Of a stretch of 40,414 bases of DNA, positions 15,958-23,745 are shown one piece after another. Source of the stretch: Microthrixaceae bacterium (lineage in GTDB: Bacteria > Actinomycetota > Acidimicrobiia > Acidimicrobiales > Acidimicrobilacustridaceae); contig CANFHM010000018.1 of NCBI GenBank assembly GCA_947446975.1, positions 1 to 40,414 of the forward strand, written 5' to 3'. The notes below the pieces were generated by a model that saw only the letters and a list, made by a program, of their open reading frames with translations, had not been told where the DNA came from and searched no databases. The stretch's first letter is position 1. Each line of letters begins with the position of its first letter. A program made the position numbers and the translations under genes.

Positions 15958-18273
15958 ATGAGCAGCGAGACCGACGCGAACGGCACGCGCACCTATCCGG
16001 GTTTCGGTGGGACCGTGGGACGGGTCTTCGGCACGTCGGAGTCCTGGTGGCCGGCCCGCCCCACCGCTCCCGTCGGCGCACCCAACATCGTCGTGATCCT
16101 CGTCGATGACCTCGGATTCGCCGACCTCGGCTGCTACGGCAGCGAGATCCCCACACCGAACATCGACCGACTCGCCGAGCGCGGGCTCCAGTTCACCGAT
16201 TTCCACTCCACACCGATGTGCTCGCCCACCCGCGCGGCGTTCCTCACCGGCATGGAACCGCACGCCGCCGGGGTCGGCACCGTCGCCCACTCCGATCCCG
16301 GGTTCCCCGGCTACGCCATGGAACTCGCCGACGATGTCGTCACCCTGCCGGAGATCCTGCGGGCGAACGGCTACGCCACCTACATGGTCGGCAAATGGCA
16401 TCTGGCCAAGGACTCCGATCAGTCCGATGCCGGACCTCGCCACTCCTGGCCGCTGCAGCGCGGGTTCGACCAGTTCTACGGATTCCTCGACGGCTTCACC
16501 AATCTCCATCATCCGCATCGGCTGATCCGGGACAACAGCCCGGTCGACGTCGACACCTATCCGGAGGGCTACTTCCTCACCGACGACATCACCGACGAGG
16601 CGATCGCGATGATCAGGGCGGGACGCGCATCGGCGCCGACCCGACCCTTCTTCCTGTACGTCGCGCACGGTGCGGTCCATGCCCCGCTGCATGCCAAGGC
16701 CGCCGACATCGCCGCCCAGGCGGGACGCTACGACGCCGGATGGGACGAGCTGCGGGCGGCCCGGTTCCGCCGACAGGTCGAGCTCGGCATCATCGAGGAG
16801 GATGTGGAGCTGGCGCCGCGCAACAGCGAACCGGGCAACGATGTGCTCGCCTGGGCTGATCTGACCGACAAGGAGCGCGAGCTGTTCCCGCGCTACATGG
16901 AGGTCTTCGCCGCCATGGTGGCGAATGTCGATGAGAACACCGGTCGCCTCCTCGACGCGATCGACCAGCTCGGCGAGCTCGACAACACGATCGTGGTGTT
17001 CACCTCCGACAACGGGGCATCTCGCGAGGGCGAGATGGTCGGCACCACCGCCTACATGGTGCACCTGCTGGCCGGTGACGACTTCGAGGCCGACTTCGAG
17101 CGGGCCGATCTCATCGGTGGCCCCCAGAGCTCGCCGCACTACCCGCGGGGCTGGGCCATGACGGGCAACACACCGTTCCGCCTCTACAAGATCAACACCC
17201 ATGCCGGTGGCCACACCGTGCCGTTCCTGTTCTCCTGGCCGGCGGGAGACGTCGAGCGCACCGCTCGGCGGCGTCAGTACGCCCATATCAGCGACCTCTC
17301 CCCCACCCTGCTCGAACTCACCGGCATCGATCCGCTGATGGATCGCAACGGCGTGGCCGTCAAGCCGATGACCGGCTCCAGCATGGTGCCGGTCATCGGA
17401 TCAGCAGCTGCCCCGGCCCAGCGCACCGAGGCTGTCTACGAGATGATCGGTCATCGCGGGTTCTACCGCGATGGCTGGGAGATCGTGTCGCTCCACAAGC
17501 CGTTCACGCCGTTCGACGACTCCGAATGGGAGCTCTACCACCTCGTCGAGGACCGGACCGAGCTGGTGGATCTCGCTGCCGCCGAGCCCGAGCGACTCGC
17601 CGAGATGGCCCGAGCCTGGGAGGACGCCGCATGGAACGGCCAGATCTTCCCGCTGGACGAGGGCACGGGCCTGAAGTACGTGATCCGGCCCCCCGAGGTC
17701 GAGCTCGTGCAGCAGCCCCTCACCATCTGGCCCGGGACCCCGACACTCGAGCGATGGCGAGCCGTCCAGCTCGTCTACATCCGCTCCTTCTCGTTCGTGG
17801 CACCGGTCAGCTACGCGGTGGGCGATCTCGGAACACTGGTGGCGCACGGCGATCAGAGCGGCGGCTACGCGCTCTACATCATCGAGGGTGGCTTCCCGCT
17901 GCTCATGCACAACGACGGCCGGGGCAACCTCGCCGCCATCACCGGACCGGCGCTGGGCGATGGTGACCACGAGCTGCGCTGCGACTTCGAGTGCATCGGC
18001 GGGAACGCCTGGCGCATGACGCTCACGATCGATGGAACCACGGTCGATGGCAGCGCCGACGTGCCGATGCTCTATGGCATGGCGCCCTTCGAGGGGATCA
18101 CCGTCGGACGCGATCCCCGCTCACCGGTGTGGTGGGAGCGCCATCTCTCGCATGGTTCCTTCGCCTACACCGGAACGCAGGGACCGGTCACCTACACCCC
18201 CGGCGACGCACCCCCCGGAACGCCGGCCGACCTCGTCAGCATCCTGAAGAAGATGGGCGCCAGGTTCGAGTGA
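15958..18273 (+). CDS. arylsulfatase-type sulfatase
   Basis: A 771-residue type I sulfatase. Asp50-Asp51 in ILVDDLGFAD are metal ligands. Cys88-Ser-Pro-Thr-Arg92 is the CxPxR motif whose Cys becomes formylglycine. K146 and H148 in VGKWHL and the HGAVHAP segment bind sulfate, and D351-N352 in SDNGAS complete the calcium site. Residues from about 600 onward form an extra beta-rich C-terminal domain, probably concanavalin-like, as in long actinobacterial arylsulfatases. No signal peptide is evident, so the enzyme should be cytoplasmic unless exported by another route. A formylglycine-generating enzyme would be needed and is not in the window. The substrate, for example a sulfated sterol, lipid or glycan, is unknown. 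Confidence 0.92.
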   Translation: MSSETDANGTRTYPGFGGTVGRVFGTSESWWPARPTAPVGAPNIVVILVDDLGFADLGCYGSEIPTPNIDRLAERGLQFTDFHSTPMCSPTRAAFLTGMEPHAAGVGTVAHSDPGFPGYAMELADDVVTLPEILRANGYATYMVGKWHLAKDSDQSDAGPRHSWPLQRGFDQFYGFLDGFTNLHHPHRLIRDNSPVDVDTYPEGYFLTDDITDEAIAMIRAGRASAPTRPFFLYVAHGAVHAPLHAKAADIAAQAGRYDAGWDELRAARFRRQVELGIIEEDVELAPRNSEPGNDVLAWADLTDKERELFPRYMEVFAAMVANVDENTGRLLDAIDQLGELDNTIVVFTSDNGASREGEMVGTTAYMVHLLAGDDFEADFERADLIGGPQSSPHYPRGWAMTGNTPFRLYKINTHAGGHTVPFLFSWPAGDVERTARRRQYAHISDLSPTLLELTGIDPLMDRNGVAVKPMTGSSMVPVIGSAAAPAQRTEAVYEMIGHRGFYRDGWEIVSLHKPFTPFDDSEWELYHLVEDRTELVDLAAAEPERLAEMARAWEDAAWNGQIFPLDEGTGLKYVIRPPEVELVQQPLTIWPGTPTLERWRAVQLVYIRSFSFVAPVSYAVGDLGTLVAHGDQSGGYALYIIEGGFPLLMHNDGRGNLAAITGPALGDGDHELRCDFECIGGNAWRMTLTIDGTTVDGSADVPMLYGMAPFEGITVGRDPRSPVWWERHLSHGSFAYTGTQGPVTYTPGDAPPGTPADLVSILKKMGARFE

Positions 18274-18278
18274 GCCGG

Positions 18279-18350
18279 CCGGCTGACTGACAGCGCGACA
18301 CACAGGGCGACTGGGCGACAGGGCGGATGACCGGTCGGTCAGTCAGCCGG
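18279..18350. terminator. 13-base inverted repeat between convergent genes
   Basis: CCGGCTGACTGAC at 18279-18291 and its exact inverse GTCAGTCAGCCGG at 18338-18350 flank a 46-base spacer containing three copies of GGGCG. The right arm overlaps the stop codon of the MarR gene. It could form a long bidirectional stem that ends both transcripts. Confidence 0.5.
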
Positions 18351-18806
18351 TTCGGTTCGCTCGACGAAGCCGTTCTCCACGGACCGGAAGGCTGCTGCCA
18401 GATTGCGCAGCTGGGTCCGGGACAGCTGCGAGATGAAATGACGGCGCACGCCGTCGACATGCACCGGGGCGATCTCCTCGAGGAACTGCCGCCCCTCGTC
18501 GGTGAGCACAGCCAGCATCACGCGACGGTCCTCGGCCGAGGGTTCCCGCCGGACCAGGCCCCTGCGCACGAGACCATCGAGACGACGCGTCGTGCCCGAT
18601 GGCGACAGGTGAAGCGCCCCGGCGAGATCGCACATCCGCATGCGTGATCCCTCCGACTCCGAGAGGTTCGCCAGCACGCCGTAGTCGCCGGCCGAGATGC
18701 CGTAGCGGGACATGAGATCGGCCTCGAGCGCGCCCATGACGGCGGACGAGACGCCGACGAATCCCCGCCAGGCCGCCATCTCCTCATCATCGAGCCAAGC
18801 CGTCAT
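18339..18806 (-). CDS. MarR-family transcriptional regulator
   Basis: A 155-residue MarR-type winged-helix dimer. The DNA-binding part spans about residues 35-105: LAGALHLSPSGTTRRLDGLVRRGLVRRE is helix-turn-helix plus wing, followed by SAEDRRVMLAVLTDEG. N- and C-terminal helices form the dimer interface. No Cys suggests an oxidant-sensing site; there is one Cys, within the HTH lead-in (MRMCDLAG). It is divergent from the YceI gene, with two matching inverted repeats between them, so it most likely represses itself and YceI. A TAGGAT hexamer 6 bases before the ATG suggests a leaderless mRNA. Confidence 0.93.
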   Translation of the reverse strand: MTAWLDDEEMAAWRGFVGVSSAVMGALEADLMSRYGISAGDYGVLANLSESEGSRMRMCDLAGALHLSPSGTTRRLDGLVRRGLVRREPSAEDRRVMLAVLTDEGRQFLEEIAPVHVDGVRRHFISQLSRTQLRNLAAAFRSVENGFVERTEPAD

Positions 18807-18812
18807 GGGCCC

Positions 18813-18818
18813 ATCCTA
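18813..18818 (-). promoter_or_regulatory. -10 element, leaderless type, for the MarR gene
   Basis: On the minus strand TAGGAT, 6 bases before the ATG that begins at 18806. Operator 1 lies about 20 bases further upstream, over the -35 region. Confidence 0.55.
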
Positions 18819-18838
18819 GGGTCCGCAGCAGTAGATAG

Positions 18839-18850
18839 TTGCAATCGCAA
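18839..18850. promoter_or_regulatory. MarR operator 1
   Basis: TTGCAATCGCAA has 4-base inverted arms and matches operator 2 at TTGCnnTCGCAA. Its first half (18839-18844, TTGCAA) is also the best -35 for the YceI promoter, 16 bases before TAATAC at 18861-18866, so binding would block polymerase. Confidence 0.7.
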
Positions 18851-18860
18851 TGATCCTGAG

Positions 18861-18866
18861 TAATAC
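18861..18866 (+). promoter_or_regulatory. -10 element of the YceI promoter
   Basis: TAATAC, 16 bases after the -35 candidate TTGCAA at 18839-18844. It is held between the two MarR operators. Confidence 0.55.
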
Positions 18867-18878
18867 TTGCGGTCGCAA
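18867..18878. promoter_or_regulatory. MarR operator 2
   Basis: TTGCG-GT-CGCAA is a perfect inverted repeat with 5-base arms. It begins right after the YceI -10 element and would cover the transcription start. It lies 28 bases centre to centre from operator 1. Confidence 0.7.
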
Positions 18879-18907
18879 CAAAGTTCACCGCAACCCCAGG
18901 AGACACC

Positions 18908-19456
18908 ATGACAGCGATCTCGGACCTCACCCCCGGCGTCTGGAACATCGACACCGCCCACACCACCGTGGGCTTCACCGCCCGCCATCTCATGATCACC
19001 AAGGTGCGCGGACGCTTCGGCGCCGTGACCGGCGCACTCACCATCGCCGAGGACCCCATGCAGAGCACCGTCGTCGCCACCATCGAGATGGCCTCGGTCG
19101 ACACCAATGACGAATCCCGCGATGGTCACCTCCGCTCCCCCGAGTTCTTCGACGTCGAGGCACATCCCACCATGACCTTCACCAGCACCGAGTTGCGCGG
19201 CTCGCTGTCGAGCGCCGAGTTCGTGCTGGTCGGTGACCTCACCGTCAAGGGCGTCACCAAGCAGGTCGAGCTCGACCTCGAGTTCGAGGGCGTCAGCCCC
19301 GACCCGTGGGGCGGCACCCGTGTCGGCTTCACCGCCGAGGGCGAGATCGATCGCCGCGACTTCGGTCTCGACTTCCAGGTCGCCCTCGACAACGGCTCGC
19401 TGCTCGTGAGCGAGAAGATCAGGATCACACTCGACGTGCAGGCCGTCCGGGTCTGA
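18908..19456 (+). CDS. YceI-family lipid-binding protein
   Basis: A 182-residue lipocalin-like beta-barrel of the YceI family, full length and without a signal peptide, as is usual for actinobacterial copies. WNIDTAHTTVGFTARHLMITKVRGRF at the N-terminus, DESRDGHLRSPEFFDVEAHPTMTF in the middle (about residues 65-88) and the VKGVTKQVELDLEF strand are all diagnostic. Homologues bind polyisoprenoid or other long hydrophobic chains in a central cavity. Control by the divergent MarR gene is strongly suggested by paired operators overlapping its promoter. AGGAGA precedes the ATG by 5 bases, so this transcript has a leader, unlike several neighbours. Confidence 0.95.
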   Translation: MTAISDLTPGVWNIDTAHTTVGFTARHLMITKVRGRFGAVTGALTIAEDPMQSTVVATIEMASVDTNDESRDGHLRSPEFFDVEAHPTMTFTSTELRGSLSSAEFVLVGDLTVKGVTKQVELDLEFEGVSPDPWGGTRVGFTAEGEIDRRDFGLDFQVALDNGSLLVSEKIRITLDVQAVRV

Positions 19457-19462
19457 GTCCGC

Positions 19463-19498
19463 GATGGGCCGGGTCGGACCACTTCGATCCGGCCCATC
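19463..19498. terminator. terminator hairpin after YceI
   Basis: GATGGGCCGG at 19463-19472 pairs with CCGGCCCATC at 19489-19498, with further pairing (one wobble) inside the 16-base loop. It lies just after the YceI stop at 19456. Confidence 0.6.
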
Positions 19499-19507
19499 GG
19501 CAGGTCC

Positions 19508-19542
19508 GTGCGGCTGTCACCCCGACCTGTTCGGGCCCGCAC
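19508..19542 (-). terminator. compound hairpin after the P450 gene
   Basis: GTGCGG at 19508-19513 pairs with CCGCAC at 19537-19542, and inside it CCCGA at 19521-19525 pairs with TCGGG at 19531-19535. It lies 30 bases downstream of the P450 stop on the minus strand. Confidence 0.5.
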
Positions 19543-19572
19543 GCCCGCAGATGACGTGAAGGTCGCCGGAAC

Positions 19573-20808
19573 TCAGCTGGCGGGGGCGATGCTGTCCCAG
19601 CTGATCGGGAGCTCGGCGAATCCATCGATCAGGTTCGAGTGCACCCTCGGGAAGTCGGCGGGGTCGCCGTCGACCCGCAGCCCCACGAACCTCGACAGGA
19701 TCTGCTCGAACATGATCCGACCCTCGAGTCGGGCGAGATTCGCACCGAGACAGAAATGCGGACCACCCGCACCGAACGCCACATGGTCGTTCGGTGTGCG
19801 CAGCACGTCGAGGGAGTCCGGGTCGACGAACGCCCGCTCGTCGCGGTTGGCCGAGGCGTAGACCATCAGCACGCGCTCCCCCGCCGAGATCCGCCGGCCG
19901 CCGAGCTCGGTGTCGACATTGGCCGTCCGCGTGAAATGGATGACCGGCGTGGAGAAGCGCAGCAGCTCCTCGATCGCCCCCGGGAGCGTGTCGAAATCAT
20001 TCCGCACGATCTCCATCTGGGCCGGGTCCTGCAGCAGGGCCAGCGTGCCGGTGGTGATCAGGTTCCGGGTGGTCTCGCTGCCGGCGTTCTGCAGCAGCAT
20101 GAAGAACACCTCGATCTGGAACCTCGTGAGCTGCTCCCCATCGACCTCGGCGTGCAGCAGCACACTCATGAGATCGTCGCTCGGGTTCGTCTCACGCTCG
20201 GCGCACATGGCGTCGGCGTACATGAACATGTCCATGGTGGCCTGACCGCGTTCCTCGGGCGTGACGGACGGATCGAATCCGAAGGTCTTCTCCGTCCAGT
20301 CGAACACCTGGGCGCGATCCTCCTCCGGCACGCCGACCATGTCGGCGATGACGTGGAGCGGCAGCCACAGGGCGAGATCGTGGACGAGATCGCAGCCATC
20401 GCGATCGGAGAGTCCATCGATGATGGCGTCAGTACGGGCCCGGAGACGGTCGCTCAGTTCGGCGACCCGACGCGGCGTGAAGCCCTTGTTGATGATCTTG
20501 CGCAGCTTGATGTGCTCCGGTGCGTCCTTGCTGATCAGCAGTTCCGATGTGCCGGCACCCTCCCCGCTGCCCATCGTGCCGTCCTCGAGGAAGGGATCCG
20601 GCGCATTGCGGAAGGTGACGGCGTCACGGGACACCCGCTGGACGTCCTCATGCCGGGTGATGACCCAGTAGCCGTTCTCGTAGGTCGGGTGGTCGAGATG
20701 CGCCACCGGGTCGTTGTCGCGCAACCACCGGTAGTAGTCGTACGGGACCCCGTTCGCATAGGTGGTGGGGTCATGGAGGGCGGGGGCATCGATGGGTGCG
20801 GTGGACAT
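19573..20808 (-). CDS. cytochrome P450
   Basis: A complete 411-residue soluble bacterial P450. The I-helix oxygen-binding motif is AGSETT (residues 242-247) and the K-helix ExxR is E281-L-L-R284. The heme loop [11 protein letters not shown] has the ligand Cys353. The heme loop and I-helix resemble the actinobacterial sterol/lipid P450s (CYP125, CYP142, CYP124 group) by eye, but the substrate cannot be assigned. It lies 19 bases after the nitronate monooxygenase gene, with AAGGAGA before its ATG, so they form an operon. No ferredoxin or ferredoxin reductase adjoins it. The Rieske-type gene at 25832 is distant and not an obvious partner. Confidence 0.95.
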   Translation of the reverse strand: MSTAPIDAPALHDPTTYANGVPYDYYRWLRDNDPVAHLDHPTYENGYWVITRHEDVQRVSRDAVTFRNAPDPFLEDGTMGSGEGAGTSELLISKDAPEHIKLRKIINKGFTPRRVAELSDRLRARTDAIIDGLSDRDGCDLVHDLALWLPLHVIADMVGVPEEDRAQVFDWTEKTFGFDPSVTPEERGQATMDMFMYADAMCAERETNPSDDLMSVLLHAEVDGEQLTRFQIEVFFMLLQNAGSETTRNLITTGTLALLQDPAQMEIVRNDFDTLPGAIEELLRFSTPVIHFTRTANVDTELGGRRISAGERVLMVYASANRDERAFVDPDSLDVLRTPNDHVAFGAGGPHFCLGANLARLEGRIMFEQILSRFVGLRVDGDPADFPRVHSNLIDGFAELPISWDSIAPAS

Positions 20809-20827
20809 CTGGTTCTCCTTGTTCGTG

Positions 20828-21952
20828 TCAGTCGTCGCCGAGCAACGACTGCAGACGCTGTGTGGTCTCGATCCATTCCTCGACCATCTCGAGGACGAGG
20901 TCCCGACTGGGACGCACCTTGTTCATGCGGCCCACGATCTGCCCGACCGGGAATCCGATGAGCTCGCGGGTGCCGACACGCTGGGTGCGACGACCGGCCT
21001 CCTGGTGCAGGATCCCCTGGAGCGGCATCGGGAGCGTTCCGGGTGAATCGGGGCCCTCCCATGCATCGGTCCAGGCGGTGCGCAGCTGACGGGCGGGCTT
21101 GCCGGTCATCGCCTTGGAACGCACCGTGTCGGCCGAGGTGGCGGCGAGCATGTTCTCGAGCGCTGCCGGACTGGTGTCGGCCTCGGAGACGGTGAGCCAC
21201 ATCGATCCGGTCCAGACCCCCTGGGCGCCGAGAGCCAGCGCTGCGGCCATCTGCCTGCCGGTGGCGATCCCGCCGGCGGCGAGCACGGGCACATCGGGGC
21301 CCACAGCGTCGACGACCTCGGGCACGAGCACCATCGTGGAGATCTCGCCGCAATGACCCCCCGCCTCGGTGCCCTGGGCGACGATGACATCGACACCGAT
21401 GGCGACCTGACGTTCGGCATGCACCTTCGAACCGGCGAGACCACCGACCAGCACACCCTCGGCGTGGGCCCGCTCGATCACGTAGAGCGGGGGCGGGCCG
21501 AGGGCGTTGACGATCATCTTCACGTTGGGATGTGCCAGGCACACCTCGACCTGGCTGGGTCCCATGGCATCGACCCCGAGTCCTGCGGCGGCCACCTCGC
21601 CCCCTTCGAGCTCGGGGGGCAGCTCGGGCACGTCGTAGCGCTCGAGGAGTTCATCGACGAACTGACGATGCTGCTGCGGGATCATCGCATCGAGCGCCTC
21701 GAACGTGGCCTCCTCGCCACCACCCTTGCCGATGTAGTTCACCGGCATGGCGAAGTCGACGCCGTACGGACGGCCGTTGACATGGGCGTCGATCCAGTCG
21801 AGTTCGATCTCCAGCTGCTCGGGGCCGAACGCGAGGGCCCCGAGGACGCCGAACCCGCCGGCGTTCGTCACCGCAGCGACGACGTCGCGGCAGTGGGAGA
21901 AGGCGAAGATCGGGAACTCGATCCCGAGACGCTGGGTGATCGGTGTGCTCAT
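20828..21952 (-). CDS. nitronate monooxygenase family flavoprotein
   Basis: A 374-residue TIM-barrel FMN protein of the 2-nitropropane dioxygenase/nitronate monooxygenase family. The N-terminal [11 protein letters not shown] and [10 protein letters not shown] segments, [15 protein letters not shown] (about residues 174-188) with the conserved AGGH, and [24 protein letters not shown] with the phosphate-binding glycines are all present. Many annotated members are really NADH:quinone or enoyl reductases of lipid pathways, so the nitronate activity is only the family name. It is the first gene of an operon with the P450 and is divergent from the alcohol dehydrogenase. A GGAGGA ribosome binding site precedes the ATG. 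Confidence 0.87.
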   Translation of the reverse strand: MSTPITQRLGIEFPIFAFSHCRDVVAAVTNAGGFGVLGALAFGPEQLEIELDWIDAHVNGRPYGVDFAMPVNYIGKGGGEEATFEALDAMIPQQHRQFVDELLERYDVPELPPELEGGEVAAAGLGVDAMGPSQVEVCLAHPNVKMIVNALGPPPLYVIERAHAEGVLVGGLAGSKVHAERQVAIGVDVIVAQGTEAGGHCGEISTMVLVPEVVDAVGPDVPVLAAGGIATGRQMAAALALGAQGVWTGSMWLTVSEADTSPAALENMLAATSADTVRSKAMTGKPARQLRTAWTDAWEGPDSPGTLPMPLQGILHQEAGRRTQRVGTRELIGFPVGQIVGRMNKVRPSRDLVLEMVEEWIETTQRLQSLLGDD

Positions 21953-21975
21953 CGAGGATCCTCCACTGCGACGGA

Positions 21976-21996
21976 GCAGGGGTCGAGCGCCCCTGC
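21976..21996. repeat. hairpin in the leader of the nitronate monooxygenase gene
   Basis: GCAGGGG at 21976-21982 and CCCCTGC at 21990-21996 are perfect inverted copies around a 7-base loop, 24-44 bases before the ATG. It could be an operator or a leader hairpin. Confidence 0.4.
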
Positions 21997-22006
21997 GGCT
22001 GGCGAG

Positions 22007-22012
22007 ATCGTA
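22007..22012 (-). promoter_or_regulatory. -10 candidate for the nitronate monooxygenase-P450 operon
   Basis: On the minus strand TACGAT, next to an unusually A+T-rich stretch (about 22010-22050) in this G+C-rich sequence. Confidence 0.4.
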
Positions 22013-22088
22013 CTACACAAAACTGAAGAGCCGCAGAATAATGTCACATGATCGCGAACAGGCGCACGCCGCCCCCGCTCGCCCGGCC

Positions 22089-22094
22089 TAGATT
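22089..22094 (+). promoter_or_regulatory. -10 candidate for the alcohol dehydrogenase operon
   Basis: TAGATT, with a leader of about 40 bases to the ATG at 22140 that includes the GGGAAG ribosome binding site. Confidence 0.4.
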
Positions 22095-22139
22095 GAGGCG
22101 ACCACGCGCCTCCGGCGACGAACCGTTGAAGGGAAGACC

Positions 22140-23288
22140 ATGAGAACTCGGGCCGCAGTGCTGTACGCCCCCCACACCCCCTACGTCATCGAGGAGATCG
22201 AACTCGATCCGCCGAAGGCCAACGAGGTGCTGGTGAAATTCACCGCGAGCGGCATGTGCCATTCCGATGAGCACATGGTCACCGGCGACATGGCCATGGA
22301 TCAGGGCATCCTCGACATGCTCGGCTGGCAGCAGTACCCGATCATCATGGGCCACGAGGGCGCCGGCGTCGTCGTCGAGGTGGGCCCCGGAGTCACCGAG
22401 CTCGTCGTCGGCGACCATGTCGTGACCTCCTTCGTCCCCTCCTGCGGGCGCTGCCCGTCCTGCGCCAGCGGCCACCAGAACCTGTGTGACAACGGCGCGT
22501 ACCTGCTCTCCGGTCGTCAGGCCGACGGCACCGCTCGTCATCACAGCCTCGACGGTCAGCCCATCGCCACGATGTGCTGTCTCGGCACGTTCGCCGAGCA
22601 CTCGGTCATGAACATCAACTCGCTGGTCAAGATCGAACCTGACCTCCCGCTCGACAAGGCCTGCCTCGTGGCGTGTGGCGTCACCACCGGTTGGGGCTCC
22701 GCCGCGTATGCCGCCGATGTCGCTCCCGGCGAGACCGTCGTGGTCATCGGCACCGGTGGCGTCGGCATGAACGCCGTCCAGGGTGCGCACCACGCCGGCG
22801 CCAAATTCGTCATCGCACTCGACCCGGTCGAGTTCAAGCGTGAGCAGGCCCAGAAGTTCGGCGCCACCCACGGTGCCGCCAGCGTCGAGGAGGCACAGGC
22901 CCTGCTCGGTGAACTCACCTGGGGCCGCAACGCCGACAAGGTGATCGTCACGGTGGGCGAGGGCAAGGGCGCCGACCTCGGCACCTACATGGGCATGGTC
23001 GCCAAGGGCGGCAAGCTCGTGTTCACCTCGGTCGCCAACATGAACGACAACGAGGTCACCCTCAACCTCTTCGATCTCTCGATGCAGCAGAAGTCGATCG
23101 TGGGAACGCTGTTCGGCAGTGCGAACCCTCGCCACGACATCCCGAAGCTGCTGAGCATGTACCGGGCCGGTCAGCTCAAGCTCGATGAGCTCGTCACCCG
23201 CACCTACACCCTCGACGACATCAATCAGGGTTACCAGGACATGCGCGACGGCATCAACATCCGCGGCGTCATCATCTACGGGGACTGA
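22140..23288 (+). CDS. NDMA-dependent-type zinc alcohol dehydrogenase (mycofactocin-associated family)
   Basis: A 382-residue medium-chain dehydrogenase matching the NDMA-dependent alcohol dehydrogenase family (TIGR03989, Rxyl_3153 type). Cys40, His72 and Glu73 (GHEGAG) are catalytic zinc ligands, and Cys102, Cys105, Cys108 and Cys116 are the structural zinc site. GTGGVG near residue 204 is the Rossmann motif. CGVTTGWGSA and SANPRHDIPKL are family hallmarks. Enzymes of this group hold NAD tightly and pass electrons to an external carrier, believed to be mycofactocin. The mycofactocin genes are not in the window. Its stop is 1 base from the start of a ketosteroid isomerase-like gene, which suggests one pathway. 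Confidence 0.92.
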   Translation: MRTRAAVLYAPHTPYVIEEIELDPPKANEVLVKFTASGMCHSDEHMVTGDMAMDQGILDMLGWQQYPIIMGHEGAGVVVEVGPGVTELVVGDHVVTSFVPSCGRCPSCASGHQNLCDNGAYLLSGRQADGTARHHSLDGQPIATMCCLGTFAEHSVMNINSLVKIEPDLPLDKACLVACGVTTGWGSAAYAADVAPGETVVVIGTGGVGMNAVQGAHHAGAKFVIALDPVEFKREQAQKFGATHGAASVEEAQALLGELTWGRNADKVIVTVGEGKGADLGTYMGMVAKGGKLVFTSVANMNDNEVTLNLFDLSMQQKSIVGTLFGSANPRHDIPKLLSMYRAGQLKLDELVTRTYTLDDINQGYQDMRDGINIRGVIIYGD

Positions 23289-23289
23289 C

Positions 23290-23673
23290 ATGGCCACCCG
23301 CGAGGAGATCATCGCCATCCCCGATCGCTACATCGCCGCCGTCGCGGCCGGCGATGTCGACACGATCATGTCGCTCTACAACGACAACCCGTTCGTCGAG
23401 GACCCCATCGGCGAACCTGCCCATGAGGGCGTCGACGCCGTCAGGGCCTTCTACTCGCAACTGCGCGATTCGGGCTTCAAGATCGATCTCACCCGCATCA
23501 CGCCGGTGTGTGTGGCCGGCGGCAATGAAGCAGCCTTCGCCTTCCGCGTGGATGTCGACCTCGGCGAGATGACCATGTCGATGGTCACCCACGACACCAT
23601 GGTCTTCGACGACGACGGCCGCATCGCCCGGATGCGCGCCTATGCCGACAGCCAGGCGACGCCGGAGTCCTGA
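23290..23673 (+). CDS. ketosteroid isomerase-like protein (SnoaL/NTF2 fold)
   Basis: A 127-residue NTF2-like protein close in length to true delta5-3-ketosteroid isomerases (about 125-131). The catalytic trio appears intact: Tyr14 and Asp38 fall at the classical positions, and Asp102 in THDTMVF aligns with Asp99 of the Comamonas enzyme (both followed by an aromatic/hydrophobic strand and then x-G-[KR]-[VI]-x-x-[MR]-R-A). Many family members lack this trio, so its presence is informative. The expected reaction moves a C5-C6 double bond into conjugation with a C3 ketone. The start lies 1 base after the alcohol dehydrogenase stop, so the two proteins are made together. Substrate identity is inference. 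Confidence 0.82.
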   Translation: MATREEIIAIPDRYIAAVAAGDVDTIMSLYNDNPFVEDPIGEPAHEGVDAVRAFYSQLRDSGFKIDLTRITPVCVAGGNEAAFAFRVDVDLGEMTMSMVTHDTMVFDDDGRIARMRAYADSQATPES

Positions 23674-23713
23674 CACCCCGCCGCTGCGGCGGCGCTGGAA
23701 CACTGCAGCCCAC

Positions 23714-23745
23714 GATGTGCGCTGACCCTCGGGTCAGCGCACATC
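23714..23745. terminator. perfect 32-base palindrome, bidirectional terminator
   Basis: Two perfect 15-base arms (left 23714-23728, beginning GATGTGCGCTG; right 23731-23745) flank a TC centre. It lies between the isomerase-like gene and the convergent zinc-tail gene, whose stop codon and last codons fall inside the right arm. A preceding C/G-rich run (about 23678-23693) may add a second short stem. Confidence 0.65.

Noticed and set aside
15166-17286. A 706-codon open frame on the minus strand across HupE and the sulfatase
   Set aside because: It crosses the gap between two well-supported plus-strand genes, has low-complexity composition and no recognisable domain.
22044-23318. A 424-codon minus-strand open frame across the alcohol dehydrogenase
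   Set aside because: It is a shadow of the dehydrogenase, whose zinc ligands and Rossmann motif fix the true frame.
19573-23673. Calling the P450 region a secondary-metabolite gene cluster
   Set aside because: There is no synthase, peptide precursor, glycosyltransferase or exporter; the enzymes fit catabolism better.
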